This document shows, piece by piece, positions 15,943 to 25,611 of a stretch of DNA of 64,000 nucleotides. Source of the DNA: Gammaproteobacteria bacterium (GTDB taxonomy: Bacteria > Pseudomonadota > Gammaproteobacteria > Pseudomonadales > Pseudohongiellaceae); assembly GCA_018661465.1 (NCBI GenBank), contig JABJIC010000022.1, forward strand, positions 1-64,000, given 5' to 3'. Positions within the stretch are counted from its first letter, which is position 1, and each line of letters begins with the position of its first letter. The notes under the pieces are model-generated. The model was not told the origin of the DNA and ran no database searches. It saw nothing but the letters and a program-made list of their open reading frames with translations. The translations under genes were made by a program, and so were the position numbers.

Positions 15943-18117
15943 CTAGAATCCGGAAGTCTCCAGTAAATCCGAGGCCATGTCGAAACGATCAAGAATGTCC
16001 TGATATTGTATACTGCTTTCCTCATTGAGATTTATGATCTCCGGGCGCATAACAATAAATAGTTCACGCCTTTCCAATTTTTCCTGTTGATAGGAAAACA
16101 AATTTCCAATCAGTGGCACTCGATTTAGTCCGGGTACTCCGGTATTCAATTCTTCCATGTCGGTCTGGATCAGGCCGCCAAGAACAACATTCTCACCATC
16201 GCGAACCACCACCGTTGTGAGAATTTCCTGATTGTTAAATACCGGATTATTGTTTACGCCGGAAGATCCGCTATCCACCGAGGATAAACTCTGACGTATA
16301 ACCAGATTTACAATACCATCGTTGTTTATTTGGGGAGTAATGGAAAGTTCTATACCAGTGTCCCTGTACTGAATATTAGTTGTGGCAATTCCTCCGGAAG
16401 CAACGGATTGCCCTTGCTCCACCGGAACCTGTGCGCCAATCTGAATTTCCCCTTCCTGATTATTGGCCACTGTAAGCGAGGGCCTCGCCAGTAGTTGTAC
16501 ATCGTTGTTGACCGCTATCGCTTCCAGTGTGGCATCTACCTGGGCAGCTCCATCGATAAAAGATTTACTGAACATCAAACCGCCAAGACCAGTCCCCGGC
16601 AAAAATCCTGTAGAGGAATTAGTGGAAATTGAATCCACTGCCGAGTCTGCTGCCACCCGCGACCAGTCAACACCAAATCGCGTTGTGTCAGACAAAGTTA
16701 TCTGAGCGATAACGGCATTAATCATTACCTGTAGAGGAACCGAGTCTAGTTGATTGATGGTGGTGAGTAATTGTCTATAGTCTCTGGCGGTGCTGCGAAT
16801 AAGCAAACTATTGGTGCCCTCATCAGCAACAATCTTAACCCTCAAATTAGCCGACACCGCAGATGATGAAGCTACAAACAATTCATTAGGTGGCGCGCTG
16901 TTGCCATCATCGCCGCCATCACCAGCCGGTCTTCCATCTTCTCGCCGAACAATAGCTGGCGTCTCATCATCCCGGTCATCTTCAAACACGTCCGAGAGAG
17001 TTGCTGCGAGATCTACTGCATTCAGATTTTTTACGCGGTAGTGAAATAATTGTTCAACCTGTTCCTGGCCATCAGCATCAAGAATCCTCACCCAACGAGA
17101 GATTTCATCAAAGCCGCGATTGGCAGGCGCAGTGACCAGAATGGCATTAATCCTTTCAATTCCCTTTACTTGATATGCCGGAGTGGGCCCTTCAATCAAC
17201 TGCAGAATTTCCGAAAGCTCTGTTGCCACTTCAACCGCATTGGCATTGTTCAACTGATAGAGGTGTATTCCCTGGTTAGAAAAAGGATCAGCATCGATTA
17301 GAAATAGAATCTGATTGATGCGTTGAAGTTGAGATTCGCCAGCAGATATTGCCAGGGTGTTATTACTTAACAATGATCTAACGTCGCCATCAGGTGCTAG
17401 CAACGGCTCGATCACTTGTATTGCCGCATCACTGGAAATATAGGTTAGTGGAGTAACCTGCATGATTCGTGCAGCAGTGCCATCACCAAGAGTCTCGGGA
17501 GTCGCTATCTCTACCGGAAGACTATTTGGCAATTTGCGCGCATTGTAGACATTGCCCACCTGGTCAATAATTACGCCGGCATCGCGAGTAAGTAATCGAA
17601 TTAGTGGCCAGATATCTTCCTGGGTAAGAGGTCTCTCTGCCGAAGTCCGAATACTGATTTTGTCGTCTATGCTGGGGTCTATAACAATGCTTATATCCAG
17701 CGCGTCAGCCAATTCTTCCAGTACAAGTCGTAAATCTGCCTGTTCGTAATTTAGTTCGACGACGTTGTTTCCATTCAGCTGCTCCGGCGCTGGCACCTGA
17801 TCTCGATAGCCGGTGAATTGCTGCGGAGTTCCGTCACGGTTTATTTCATTAATCAGTGCCTGTTGATCATCGTTCGCGGCTGTATTGATCACAGGTATGG
17901 CAGTCTGATTGCTATTGGCATTTGAGTTAGTTTGAGTAGACGCACGGCTAGTAGCTGGAGCGCTGCTTGCACCCGCATTCGATTGAGCCTCGAGAACAGT
18001 GCAGGAAGTCATCATTAGCAAACCGCCAAGAATGCAAACCTTCTTCAGAGCAAAATGTCGATTGAGAAATCGATTCTGCTGAGTCCTGTCCAAATTTGAT
18101 TTCGAGAATAGCTTCAC
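15943..18117 (-). CDS. gspD: Type II secretion secretin GspD
   Basis: About 724 residues. After a 25-35 residue N-terminal extension there is a hydrophobic segment ending in MMTSC, a plausible lipobox, then a Ser/Asn/Thr-rich linker. The N0 domain starts at VVELNYEQADLRLVLEELAD. N1-N3 repeats follow (for example VEQLFHYRVKNLNAVDLAATL). The secretin core ends with GLNRVPLIGNLFSYQQEKLE and RRELFIVMRPEII. It forms the outer-membrane pore. I chose a GTG at 18117 with GGAG 6 nt upstream. An ATG at 18147 would overlap gspF by 17 bp. Placement between gspF and gspG is unusual. A Gly/Asp-rich insert (RPAGDGGDDGNSAPPN) lies between N3 and the core. Confidence 0.93.
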   Translation of the reverse strand: MKLFSKSNLDRTQQNRFLNRHFALKKVCILGGLLMMTSCTVLEAQSNAGASSAPATSRASTQTNSNANSNQTAIPVINTAANDDQQALINEINRDGTPQQFTGYRDQVPAPEQLNGNNVVELNYEQADLRLVLEELADALDISIVIDPSIDDKISIRTSAERPLTQEDIWPLIRLLTRDAGVIIDQVGNVYNARKLPNSLPVEIATPETLGDGTAARIMQVTPLTYISSDAAIQVIEPLLAPDGDVRSLLSNNTLAISAGESQLQRINQILFLIDADPFSNQGIHLYQLNNANAVEVATELSEILQLIEGPTPAYQVKGIERINAILVTAPANRGFDEISRWVRILDADGQEQVEQLFHYRVKNLNAVDLAATLSDVFEDDRDDETPAIVRREDGRPAGDGGDDGNSAPPNELFVASSSAVSANLRVKIVADEGTNSLLIRSTARDYRQLLTTINQLDSVPLQVMINAVIAQITLSDTTRFGVDWSRVAADSAVDSISTNSSTGFLPGTGLGGLMFSKSFIDGAAQVDATLEAIAVNNDVQLLARPSLTVANNQEGEIQIGAQVPVEQGQSVASGGIATTNIQYRDTGIELSITPQINNDGIVNLVIRQSLSSVDSGSSGVNNNPVFNNQEILTTVVVRDGENVVLGGLIQTDMEELNTGVPGLNRVPLIGNLFSYQQEKLERRELFIVMRPEIINLNEESSIQYQDILDRFDMASDLLETSGF

Positions 18118-18130
18118 GGGAATCTCCGAA

Positions 18131-19336
18131 TTAGAACTCCACCGCATTCATACTGAACACGGCAGATAACATTGTAATTGTGATGCCACCAACGGCGATG
18201 GCCAGAAATATAATTAGTGCGGGCTGAAGAGCTGCCACCAATCCTGACATCTGATTTCGAACAGAGGTGTCAAAGGTTTTGGCCAGCTTCAGCAAAATAC
18301 TCGAGGTACGACCGGATTCTTCGCCTACAGCGACTAGCTGATGCAAAAGAGTTGGGAAGACGCCTGTCTTCTCCAATGAATTTCCCAGTCCTGCTCCACC
18401 GCGCACATCTTCCTCAACCTGAGACAGATGACTGGTGAGTACTGTATTGGCTATAACTTCGCGAGCAACTCTTAAGGCTCGAATCAGAGGAATGCCTGCT
18501 CCTAATAATGAACCCAGAGTGCGGGAAAATACGGCGCACTCCTTGTAGAGAATCAATGAACCCACCATGGGCATTGACAGCAAGAAATTGTCCTTACGCA
18601 GTTTGCTGGCAGGATCACTGTCCATACGCTTCCAGAGAAATGCTAAAGCCACAATGAATACTATGATGAGGAAACCGTAACTCTGAATTCCTCCACTTAG
18701 TGAAAGCAGAAAAGCCGCCGATGCTGGAATATCAGTTCCGGCATCTTCAAACATGGCAGCAAACTGTGGAACTACAAATATCAGCAATAGAACCACTGAT
18801 ATGATCCCGGTGATTAACAGAACCACCGGATATATCATTGCAGAGATCACAGCCTGACGAGTCTTGGCACTGGTTTCTAGAAACTCTGCCAGATCAGGAA
18901 GCAGATCGTGAAGAATGCCTCCTTCTTCACCGGCGCGAACAATATTCACATACATCTTGCTGAACACACGAGGATGGTTTTCCATCGCTTCAGCCAGACT
19001 CTTACCCTCTTTTACATCCCGTAGCAAATCAATAACCAATTCCCGCATGGCCGCAGATTCTGTTACTCCTTCGAGTAAACGTAGTGAGCGATCTATTGGA
19101 ACATGGGCTTCAACAAGTGTGGTTAGCCCATTGGTAAAATCCAGCACATCATCGTGGGATATTTTGGAGCGACGAATAGCCCCGGAGGCATTTCTGGTTT
19201 CCTGAATTTGAACTGGCGTCAGGTTCTTGCCCTGTAGTATACGAACAGCTTCCTTCTCGGAGTCAGCATTAAGCTGTCCGTTCTGAACTTTGCCATGGAT
19301 ATCGAATGCCTGATATTTGTAATAGAGAGTGCTCAT
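18131..19336 (-). CDS. gspF: Type II secretion inner-membrane platform protein GspF
   Basis: A 401-residue polytopic protein with two T2SSF domains. The first is at about residues 68-190 (DFTNGLTTLVEAHVPIDRSL; GEEGGILHDLLPDLAEFLE) and the second at about 270-395 (FSRTLGSLLGAGIPLIRAL; GEESGRTSSILLKLAKTFD). There are three hydrophobic segments. GspF is the platform around which the ATPase GspE turns to assemble the pseudopilus. The length matches the family. Its ATG overlaps the gspE stop by 4 nt (ATGA), which indicates translational coupling. Confidence 0.95.
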   Translation of the reverse strand: MSTLYYKYQAFDIHGKVQNGQLNADSEKEAVRILQGKNLTPVQIQETRNASGAIRRSKISHDDVLDFTNGLTTLVEAHVPIDRSLRLLEGVTESAAMRELVIDLLRDVKEGKSLAEAMENHPRVFSKMYVNIVRAGEEGGILHDLLPDLAEFLETSAKTRQAVISAMIYPVVLLITGIISVVLLLIFVVPQFAAMFEDAGTDIPASAAFLLSLSGGIQSYGFLIIVFIVALAFLWKRMDSDPASKLRKDNFLLSMPMVGSLILYKECAVFSRTLGSLLGAGIPLIRALRVAREVIANTVLTSHLSQVEEDVRGGAGLGNSLEKTGVFPTLLHQLVAVGEESGRTSSILLKLAKTFDTSVRNQMSGLVAALQPALIIFLAIAVGGITITMLSAVFSMNAVEF

Positions 19337-20796
19337 AGGGCTCTGGTAACCCTCACTACTTCTTCCGGCGTGGTGAGCCCGGCTTTAAGTTTCTCCAGTG
19401 CATCTTCTCTTAGAGTTCGCATGCCTTCACGAATGGATTCTTCACGAATGATATTGGCATCGGCGCCGGTGGCGATGTGATGACGAATAGCATCGCTCAT
19501 CACCAGTAATTCATATAGACCGATGCGTCCTCGGTAACCAGTTTGTCCACAGCGCTCACAGCCTTTGCCTTTTACAACCTGCGGACATTCACCGTTCTCG
19601 ATTTCCAAAACTGCCAGCTCGTCTTCAGTGATGGGCAGAGTCTCGGCACAATCGGTACACACTCTCCGTACCAATCGCTGAGCCTGTATGGCCAATAAAC
19701 TTGAAGAGATCAGATAACCTTCCACACCCATATCTTGCAGGCGGGTTACCGCGCCGGCGGCATCATTGGTATGCAGTGTTGAAAACACAAGATGTCCGGT
19801 GAGAGCTGATTCAATAGCAATTTCTGCAGTCTCATGGTCCCGAATCTCACCAACCATCAGCACATCTGGATCCTGACGGACAATGGATCTCAGTCCTTCA
19901 GCAAAGCTCAGACCGATGCTGGCATTAGCCTGAATCTGGGTAATACCATCGAGCTGATATTCCACAGGGTCTTCCACTGTGATGATTTTTTGTTTCTCGC
20001 TGTTAATTTTCTCCAGGGTGGCGTAAAGCGTGGTTGTCTTACCACTACCGGTTGGGCCGGTGATAAGAATCATGCCGTGAGGCTGGGTAATCATTGACTG
20101 ATACTGGTCGAGAATCTCCACCGGCATACCGAGAGCCTGTAACTCCACCGCCGTATCACTTCTATCCAGAATTCTTAGTACAACAGATTCGCCATGAACG
20201 CCTGGCAAGGTAGAGACACGCATGTCTAACTGCTTGCTACCTATTTGATAATCAATTCGCCCGTCTTGAGGTAAGCGCTTCTCTCCGATGTCCAGTTTGG
20301 CCATTAACTTGAGACGGGAAGCCACCGCAGTATGAATCTTGATAGGTAGCCGTTCGATACGAGTCATGATGCCATCAACCCGGCAACGCACATCTAGATA
20401 AGTTTCGTTTGGCTCGAAATGAATGTCGCTGGCATCCAGATCCAGTGCACGAGCGAAGAGATGATTTACCAGTCGGATAATCGGTGCTTCCGATGCCAGG
20501 TCTGTCAGCGCTTCATCATCTTCGAAGCCTGAAACAAAAATGTCTTCATCACTGTTTTCAATTTGCGGAGACAATTCCGCTCGCCAGTGACGCAGCAACC
20601 TTCTTACCTCATCATCACTGCCAACATTGAATCGAACCAGGTCATTCAAAGCGAAGCGAATCTTTGCTCTTAGCTCAATCTCTGGCAGACGTTCACAAAT
20701 CAATTTGCCTGATTCCTGGAAATCCTGGGAGGGTGCAATTCCCTGAGGCTCCAAGAGCTGACTAAAAACCGGTAATGTCATTTCGCTGTAGGACAC
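19333..20796 (-). CDS. gspE: Type II secretion ATPase GspE
   Basis: A 487-residue hexameric ATPase. The N-terminal region (residues 1-90) contacts GspL. The core has Walker A GPTGSGKTTTLYATLE, the Asp box and Walker B LMVGEIRDHETAE, a His box (LVFSTLHTNDAAGAVTRL), and a tetracysteine zinc module (CTDC near residue 390 and CERC near 415). All motifs are intact. It powers pseudopilus assembly in the cytoplasm. It is 2 nt downstream of the gspM-like gene and overlaps gspF by 4 nt. The intact zinc module and its location favour GspE over PilB. Confidence 0.95.
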   Translation of the reverse strand: MSYSEMTLPVFSQLLEPQGIAPSQDFQESGKLICERLPEIELRAKIRFALNDLVRFNVGSDDEVRRLLRHWRAELSPQIENSDEDIFVSGFEDDEALTDLASEAPIIRLVNHLFARALDLDASDIHFEPNETYLDVRCRVDGIMTRIERLPIKIHTAVASRLKLMAKLDIGEKRLPQDGRIDYQIGSKQLDMRVSTLPGVHGESVVLRILDRSDTAVELQALGMPVEILDQYQSMITQPHGMILITGPTGSGKTTTLYATLEKINSEKQKIITVEDPVEYQLDGITQIQANASIGLSFAEGLRSIVRQDPDVLMVGEIRDHETAEIAIESALTGHLVFSTLHTNDAAGAVTRLQDMGVEGYLISSSLLAIQAQRLVRRVCTDCAETLPITEDELAVLEIENGECPQVVKGKGCERCGQTGYRGRIGLYELLVMSDAIRHHIATGADANIIREESIREGMRTLREDALEKLKAGLTTPEEVVRVTRAL

Positions 20797-20798
20797 GT

Positions 20799-21368
20799 TT
20801 ATTGTTCCTCAGCTTCATTAAGCAACAAGCCTTCGCTGCGAGTGAAACCAACAACGGTGATAGAGCCGCTGTACTGATTACGAGATCGATTAACATTGAA
20901 GTCGGTGACGCGAAGACGAGGCAAGGACTGTTCCAGTTTTTCCAGGAACGCGACTGTGTTCGCCTGATCAGTGGTGCGATAGGACATTTCCTGGCTTATC
21001 AATAACCAGCCGTCGGTTTCCAGAGTTTCCGCGAGTCGCGTCGAGCTCACTGTAATTCCTGAGTCACGGGCGTGCAGGGAAAGCGCGCTTTGAATGTTCG
21101 CTTCAACGATGGGAACGGTTTCGCCGTCGAAGGTTTGAGCTTCCAACTCGGCCATTGCCAATTCAACTGAAACTCTGCGTTCCCGCCAGTCTGCGGTGTT
21201 AGCGATTAGCCGCTGCTCTCTTTCAATATCAAGCCGCAAACTATCCAGAGAATCTTCACGACCCTGATACACATCACCGATAGCCGGAAAGATGCTGGTA
21301 GCAATGAAGATTGCTGCTACCAGACCTGCCAATATCAATATGTTTCGTTCACGTGATGAAATTTGCAT
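20799..21368 (-). CDS. gspM: GspM/PilO-like type II secretion assembly protein
   Basis: A 189-residue bitopic protein: a short cytoplasmic start, one membrane helix (NILILAGLVAAIFIATSIF), a coiled-coil at about residues 35-75, and a periplasmic ferredoxin-like domain (SGITVSSTRLAETLETDG to RLRVTDFNVNRSRNQYSGSI). This is the layout of GspM/PilO. GspM pairs with GspL in the inner-membrane platform. Its place between the GspL-like gene and gspE supports the call, but sequence identity to classical GspM appears low. The symbol is a role assignment. Confidence 0.75.
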   Translation of the reverse strand: MQISSRERNILILAGLVAAIFIATSIFPAIGDVYQGREDSLDSLRLDIEREQRLIANTADWRERRVSVELAMAELEAQTFDGETVPIVEANIQSALSLHARDSGITVSSTRLAETLETDGWLLISQEMSYRTTDQANTVAFLEKLEQSLPRLRVTDFNVNRSRNQYSGSITVVGFTRSEGLLLNEAEEQ

Positions 21369-21476
21369 ACTGTCTTTTTTACTCTCTCTACTTTTATTCT
21401 CTAATCTATTTATTGAAATCTATTTTATTCTGGTCTTCTGATATCGAACAATGGACCTCTAGTTAGCTAAGAGCTC

Positions 21477-22787
21477 TTAAGCATCTGGGAAATATCGCAC
21501 CATATAGCCTTCAAAATTGACCGTGCTTAATCGTAGGTCGATGTAGTAGCGGCTATTGTTTGTGGCGCGAGAAAAAACAACTTCGGTAAACATCGGGTCC
21601 ATCTCCAGTTTTTGCAAAATTGCTTGCGGGTCTGCGCTGGTTCCTTGGATTTTTACCAGGCCTTCTGACAGCTCAAGGGAAGTTAAGCCCTCGGGGCTCA
21701 GAATATTTTGCAGCGTGAACATCGCTGTGCGAATTCTCTGTTCCGGAAAATCGTTCAGGGAGCCCCATTCATTTTCAAAATTTACAACGATGGATTGATC
21801 CTGCCGTGCTTCTGTTGCCATCCGTCTTTGCGCGTCCAGGGTTGAAGCCAGAGAACGAAATTCCAATGTTTGTAGAAGAAAAGGAATAGCAGCAATGAAC
21901 AGCAACACCACACATGTCGCTGCAGCGGCTACAAGTCGTCTGCCTTTCTCCTCTTTATGAGTAGCCCGTAGGGCACCTTGCGGAAAGAAGAAATAGTTTC
22001 TATTACTTATATTTTCCGATCGTTCAAGATAATCATTCTCAGTGTTTAGCTCGGCAATACTGCTCTTGCCTTCAGCGGCAATAATTTCATTCCATTGCTG
22101 CTGAAATTCATCTTGCTCGAGGTCCATCTTATTCAGCATGAGCCATTGGCGAAGAACACCATTTTCAACCGACGCCAAAGTTAAGCAGTCAGAGTCATCA
22201 TCTATTACAGAGACCGAGCCACTCTCAGGACTTACCTGTAGCAACCGCGGTTTAACGGCAGCAAGAAATATTCCCTCATCTTCGAAAGCAGAGAAAAAAT
22301 TCGAAAGCCGATTCTCTGTCATCCAAAGCGCAATATGATCTTCCCCTCGTTCGGCGGATTCCGGATTTACTGAAAGCACTAATGATTCTTCGAAACCTGG
22401 AATGACAGTGCCGGATTGGATCTGCAGCGCAGCAGTCAAATTGTCTTTAGCAATACCAGGAAGGTGAATAGTAGTGGCGACGAATTCATTGGCGGGGAGC
22501 AGGAGAAGCAAGGGAGCTTCTCTGTCACGCTTGGTGTCTGCTTGCAGCAGCGAGCGTGCTGCCTTCGCAAGAATTGCCGGAAACGATTCCTTATCTGATT
22601 CAGACAAGTCCGCAGAGCGCCCAGACTGTAAATGGACAAGCTTATTGTTATGAACAAGTAAGGTGTCGTCGACATTCTTAATCAGGTCATGACCTGACGC
22701 GCCCTGCAGCAAAATTCGCAGCGGAGCGGGGAGCGTGCCCAATAGCTTCTGTCGCCAATGAGTATTTTGTAGTGCTAAACCAGTCAT
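21477..22787 (-). CDS. gspL: GspL-like type II secretion platform protein (PilM/PilN-like architecture)
   Basis: A 436-residue protein. The N-terminal cytoplasmic part (about 1-265) resembles the actin-like GspL/PilM fold (LLLLLPANEFVATTIHLPGI; LQIQSGTVIPGFEESLVLSV). One membrane helix follows (LVAAAATCVVLLFIAAIPFLL), then a coiled-coil and a small periplasmic PilN/GspL-like domain (EGLTSLELSEGLVKIQGTSA). GspL recruits the ATPase GspE to the platform. It is the first gene of the operon. A 108-bp gap separates it from gspM. The sequence is divergent, so family membership rests on layout plus context. Confidence 0.78.
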   Translation of the reverse strand: MTGLALQNTHWRQKLLGTLPAPLRILLQGASGHDLIKNVDDTLLVHNNKLVHLQSGRSADLSESDKESFPAILAKAARSLLQADTKRDREAPLLLLLPANEFVATTIHLPGIAKDNLTAALQIQSGTVIPGFEESLVLSVNPESAERGEDHIALWMTENRLSNFFSAFEDEGIFLAAVKPRLLQVSPESGSVSVIDDDSDCLTLASVENGVLRQWLMLNKMDLEQDEFQQQWNEIIAAEGKSSIAELNTENDYLERSENISNRNYFFFPQGALRATHKEEKGRRLVAAAATCVVLLFIAAIPFLLQTLEFRSLASTLDAQRRMATEARQDQSIVVNFENEWGSLNDFPEQRIRTAMFTLQNILSPEGLTSLELSEGLVKIQGTSADPQAILQKLEMDPMFTEVVFSRATNNSRYYIDLRLSTVNFEGYMVRYFPDA

Positions 22788-23039
22788 GTCTGTTGTTCCC
22801 TTTGCTTCTCACCTGAAGACTTGAGATGCCGGGACTCTAGATGCCCTTGATTGTTCTTAATGGGAATTATTCTTACTGCTATTTGTTCACAGTTCTATAT
22901 GACTGATATATCGGCAAAATAGTTTTATACAGTACGGATTTACTGCTTATACGCGGTATCTGGACCATTTAGTCGCAGAAAACTTTTAGAAGGAGAAATA
23001 ATCAAGCAGGAGGGCAAAGGGGCAAAAACAATCGGGCAC
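22788..23039. other. Intergenic region upstream of the type II secretion operon
   Basis: This AT-rich stretch should hold the promoter of the gspL-to-gspK operon on the minus strand. I see no confident -35/-10 pair and no open frame of note. No gspC or gspN gene is present here. Confidence 0.6.
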
Positions 23040-23068
23040 AAAAAAACCACCGGAGTTGCCCGCGGTGG
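23040..23068 (-). terminator. Rho-independent terminator of dsbA
   Basis: On the minus strand a stem CCACCG / CGGTGG (arms at 23063-23068 and 23047-23052) with a 10-nt loop is followed by seven T (23040-23046). It lies about 30 bp after the dsbA stop. Confidence 0.85.
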
Positions 23069-23095
23069 CTTTCGTATTTCGGGTCTGGTGAGGAC

Positions 23096-23752
23096 TTATT
23101 CGCCAGAGCTGGAAAGCATTCTACGTTCTTTTTCTACAAGAAAATCAACAACTTCCAGCATCTCTGCCTGAGTGCGAACAGCTTCTCCAGTAGCGACAAG
23201 ATACTTGCCATTAACAATCATATTCGGCGTGCTGCGGATTTGATAATCCTGCATGCGCTTCTCAGCCTGATTTACCTTGGTTCGTACTGAGAATGAGTTA
23301 AATGCCGCTTCAAAGTCTGAAGCATCAACGCCATGCTTGGCGAATAGCTCAGCGATCTGGCCTTCATTCTGCAGACGGTTGCCTTCAATGTTAATGGCAT
23401 TGAATACAGACTCATGTACAAGGTCTATGGCATCAAGGGCTTCAGCAACATAGTAAATTTGACCATGAATCTTCATCAGGGCATTCCACATGGCAGGAAA
23501 ATGCACGAAATCTACATCATCGCCCTGTCTGGACGCCCAATCAGTCAGTAAAGGCTCAAATCGGAAACAGTGTGAACACCCGTACCAAAAGGCTTCCAGT
23601 ACTTCTACCTTGGAAGGATCGTTAGTGTTTACCGGAGCTCGAAGCTCGGTGTAGTGAGTGCCAGCAACGTATTTCTCAATCTGTGCAAAGCTTGAGAATG
23701 CCATTGGTAATAGCACTACAAATGTTAAAAGTTGAATTGTTCGCTTCATCAT
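23096..23752 (-). CDS. dsbA: Thiol:disulfide interchange protein DsbA
   Basis: A 218-residue periplasmic oxidase with a signal peptide (MMKRTIQLLTFVVLLPMAFS, cleavage near FA/QIEK). The thioredoxin fold has the active site YGCSHCFRFEP (CSHC rather than the common CPHC) and a cis-Pro loop at RSTPNMIVNGKYL. The helical insertion domain lies between. It introduces disulfide bonds into exported proteins. The Ser in the CxxC dipeptide may shift its redox potential. It stands as a single gene with its own terminator, next to the T2SS operon, whose substrates often need disulfides. Confidence 0.93.
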   Translation of the reverse strand: MMKRTIQLLTFVVLLPMAFSSFAQIEKYVAGTHYTELRAPVNTNDPSKVEVLEAFWYGCSHCFRFEPLLTDWASRQGDDVDFVHFPAMWNALMKIHGQIYYVAEALDAIDLVHESVFNAINIEGNRLQNEGQIAELFAKHGVDASDFEAAFNSFSVRTKVNQAEKRMQDYQIRSTPNMIVNGKYLVATGEAVRTQAEMLEVVDFLVEKERRMLSSSGE

Positions 23753-24032
23753 TATTGAACTCCGTCTATTTCTTATTCGGTTCGTGTCTAATTTGTTTTG
23801 TTTGTCTTACTCAGTTCGGGTCTCAAAGCTTGATGCCCGTCTGTTTGCCAATGAAAAAACAGTATCACAGCTATTGCTGCCCTGCCATGTCACTCATCGC
23901 AATGTTGTCGCAATGGGCAATGTTGTGACAGTAGGTTTTGACAATAGATAGTTGCTACTGCTGTATAAGACCACCTAAACCCGAAAATGTTTCACCGGGT
24001 TCAATTCGCTTGATGTTCGGCCTAGTTAAAAC

Positions 24033-24644
24033 TTAGTTGAGGCCCGAAACGTAGCTGGCAAGGGCTTCCAGCTCATTGTCTGTAAGGCGTTCAACTACGG
24101 TGCGCATCATGCTGCTGGCGTCGTTAGCGCGAGTACCGGAGCGGAAATCCTTAAGCTGCATAAGAGTATATTCCGCATGCTGACCACTCAGGGCTGGAAA
24201 ACCGGCGGGGGCATTGCCCTGACCTGTTGGTGAGTGGCAAGCTGAACAAGCAACAATTGATAGGTCAGCATTGCCCGCTCTGTATAGAGATTCGGCCAAT
24301 TCCGCTGTTGCAGGATCGGCACCACCAAGGGTTGCGTCTTGAGAGGCATAAAAGGCAGCGATGTCTTCCATATCCTGGTCGCTAAGCGCCAATACCATTG
24401 CGGCCATTGTTTGACCGGGACGATTGCCTGCTTTGAAGTCTTGAAGCTGCTTAACAAGATAAGAAGCATTTTGACCTGCCAGCTTAGGGTTCATAGCCAG
24501 TGGGCTATTTCCGTCGGCGCCGTGGCAGCTGCCACAAAGTGCAGACTTCGCCTGACCTGCAGCGGCATCACCGTCGGCAAGAGCAAGAGTTGGAATGAAT
24601 CCGGCTACAAGAACCGAGACTAACGCAATTACTAATTTCTTCAT
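24033..24644 (-). CDS. Diheme cytochrome c4
   Basis: A 203-residue periplasmic protein with a signal peptide (MKKLVIALVSVLVAGFIPTLALA). It has two class I cytochrome c domains with heme sites CGSCHGADG (near residue 37) and CSACHSPTG (near residue 132). The axial Met candidates are in AGQTMAAMVLALS-type and SSMMRTVVERL regions. Cytochrome c4 carries electrons from the bc1 complex to terminal oxidases. Here it may donate to the caa3-type oxidase encoded 10 kb away, whose subunit II carries two domains of the same type. It is a single gene. Confidence 0.92.
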   Translation of the reverse strand: MKKLVIALVSVLVAGFIPTLALADGDAAAGQAKSALCGSCHGADGNSPLAMNPKLAGQNASYLVKQLQDFKAGNRPGQTMAAMVLALSDQDMEDIAAFYASQDATLGGADPATAELAESLYRAGNADLSIVACSACHSPTGQGNAPAGFPALSGQHAEYTLMQLKDFRSGTRANDASSMMRTVVERLTDNELEALASYVSGLN

Positions 24645-24943
24645 GGGTTTTCCCGTTTATACAATATTTATTCTAACGCTTAGCTAGGTGTCATCTTTCG
24701 ATGAACGAAGCTTTCTATAATTCGAATCGCGACTTTCCTATATACTTGTCAGCCGAAGTGACAGCCAACTGGTCTTAAAATCGTCTTATCTATCTTCTTA
24801 GCTATCGACAAAGACTCTATATGGAGCAAAGTCGACAAGCTTAGAACTCGATAAATCGCGGTCGCGAATTATAACGCAAATTAGGCAGTGACTCTATCAA
24901 ACCATATCAAACCATTGCCAAATAAGGGATTTCTCCTCCAAAC
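24645..24943. other. Divergent intergenic region between cytochrome c4 and engB
   Basis: About 300 bp without a credible frame. It must contain divergent promoters for both genes, but I could not pick out convincing -35/-10 elements or a regulator palindrome. Confidence 0.5.
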
Positions 24944-25552
24944 ATGAATTTCAACCAAGCCAAATTTGTCATCAGTGCCGCCAACCTAAAAGCCTGCCCT
25001 GAAGACTCTCTCGCTGAAGTTGCCTTCGCGGGCCGCTCCAATGCTGGTAAATCCAGCGCTATCAATACTATTACAGGCCATTCGCGCCTCGCCAGAATCA
25101 GTAAAACGCCGGGAAGAACCCAGCTAATCAACTTCTTCGAACTGGGAAACCAAACCTATCTGGTGGATCTGCCGGGATACGGCTTTGCCAAAGTCCCCTT
25201 GTCTGTAAAGGATAAATGGCAACGAGAGCTGGAATTGTACCTGCGCAAACGCGAAGCGCTTTCCGGAATAGTTCTACTTAGCGATATTCGACACCCCCTG
25301 AAGGAGTTCGATCGGATGATGGTGGATTGGGCAACGCAATCGAATCTTCCGCTGCATATTCTGCTCACTAAAGCAGACAAGCTGAAGCGAGGTGCCGCCA
25401 AAAATACTCTCCTTGGCGTGCAGAAGGAGCTGAGGGATTTAGACCACGTATCGATTCAGCTGTTTTCTTCGCTTAAGAATGAAGGGGTTGATGAGGCACG
25501 TCAGAAGCTGGGTGAATGGCTAACAGTTGAGAGTGACGAGCCGTTGGCCTAA
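24944..25552 (+). CDS. engB: Ribosome biogenesis GTP-binding protein YsxC/EngB
   Basis: A 202-residue TRAFAC-class GTPase. It has G1 [12 protein letters not shown] (near residue 30), G2/switch I TPGRTQL, G3 DLPGYG, G4 LTKADKL and G5 FSSLKNEG. The family is needed for assembly of the 50S ribosomal subunit. The length is normal. It is a single gene convergent with polA. The 420 bp between them contain two large inverted repeats. The engB-polA neighbourhood also occurs in Pseudomonas. Confidence 0.96.
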   Translation: MNFNQAKFVISAANLKACPEDSLAEVAFAGRSNAGKSSAINTITGHSRLARISKTPGRTQLINFFELGNQTYLVDLPGYGFAKVPLSVKDKWQRELELYLRKREALSGIVLLSDIRHPLKEFDRMMVDWATQSNLPLHILLTKADKLKRGAAKNTLLGVQKELRDLDHVSIQLFSSLKNEGVDEARQKLGEWLTVESDEPLA

Positions 25553-25611
25553 TCACTAAGGATTAAGTTGGATATTTGTTAAATAGGCGCCGCTTCGATT
25601 AGGCATTGTTC

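Noticed and set aside
23938..23969. TTGACA with a TATAAG-like element on the plus strand between dsbA and cytochrome c4
   Set aside because: The spacing is 18-20 bp and no plus-strand gene follows, so a functional promoter is not supported.
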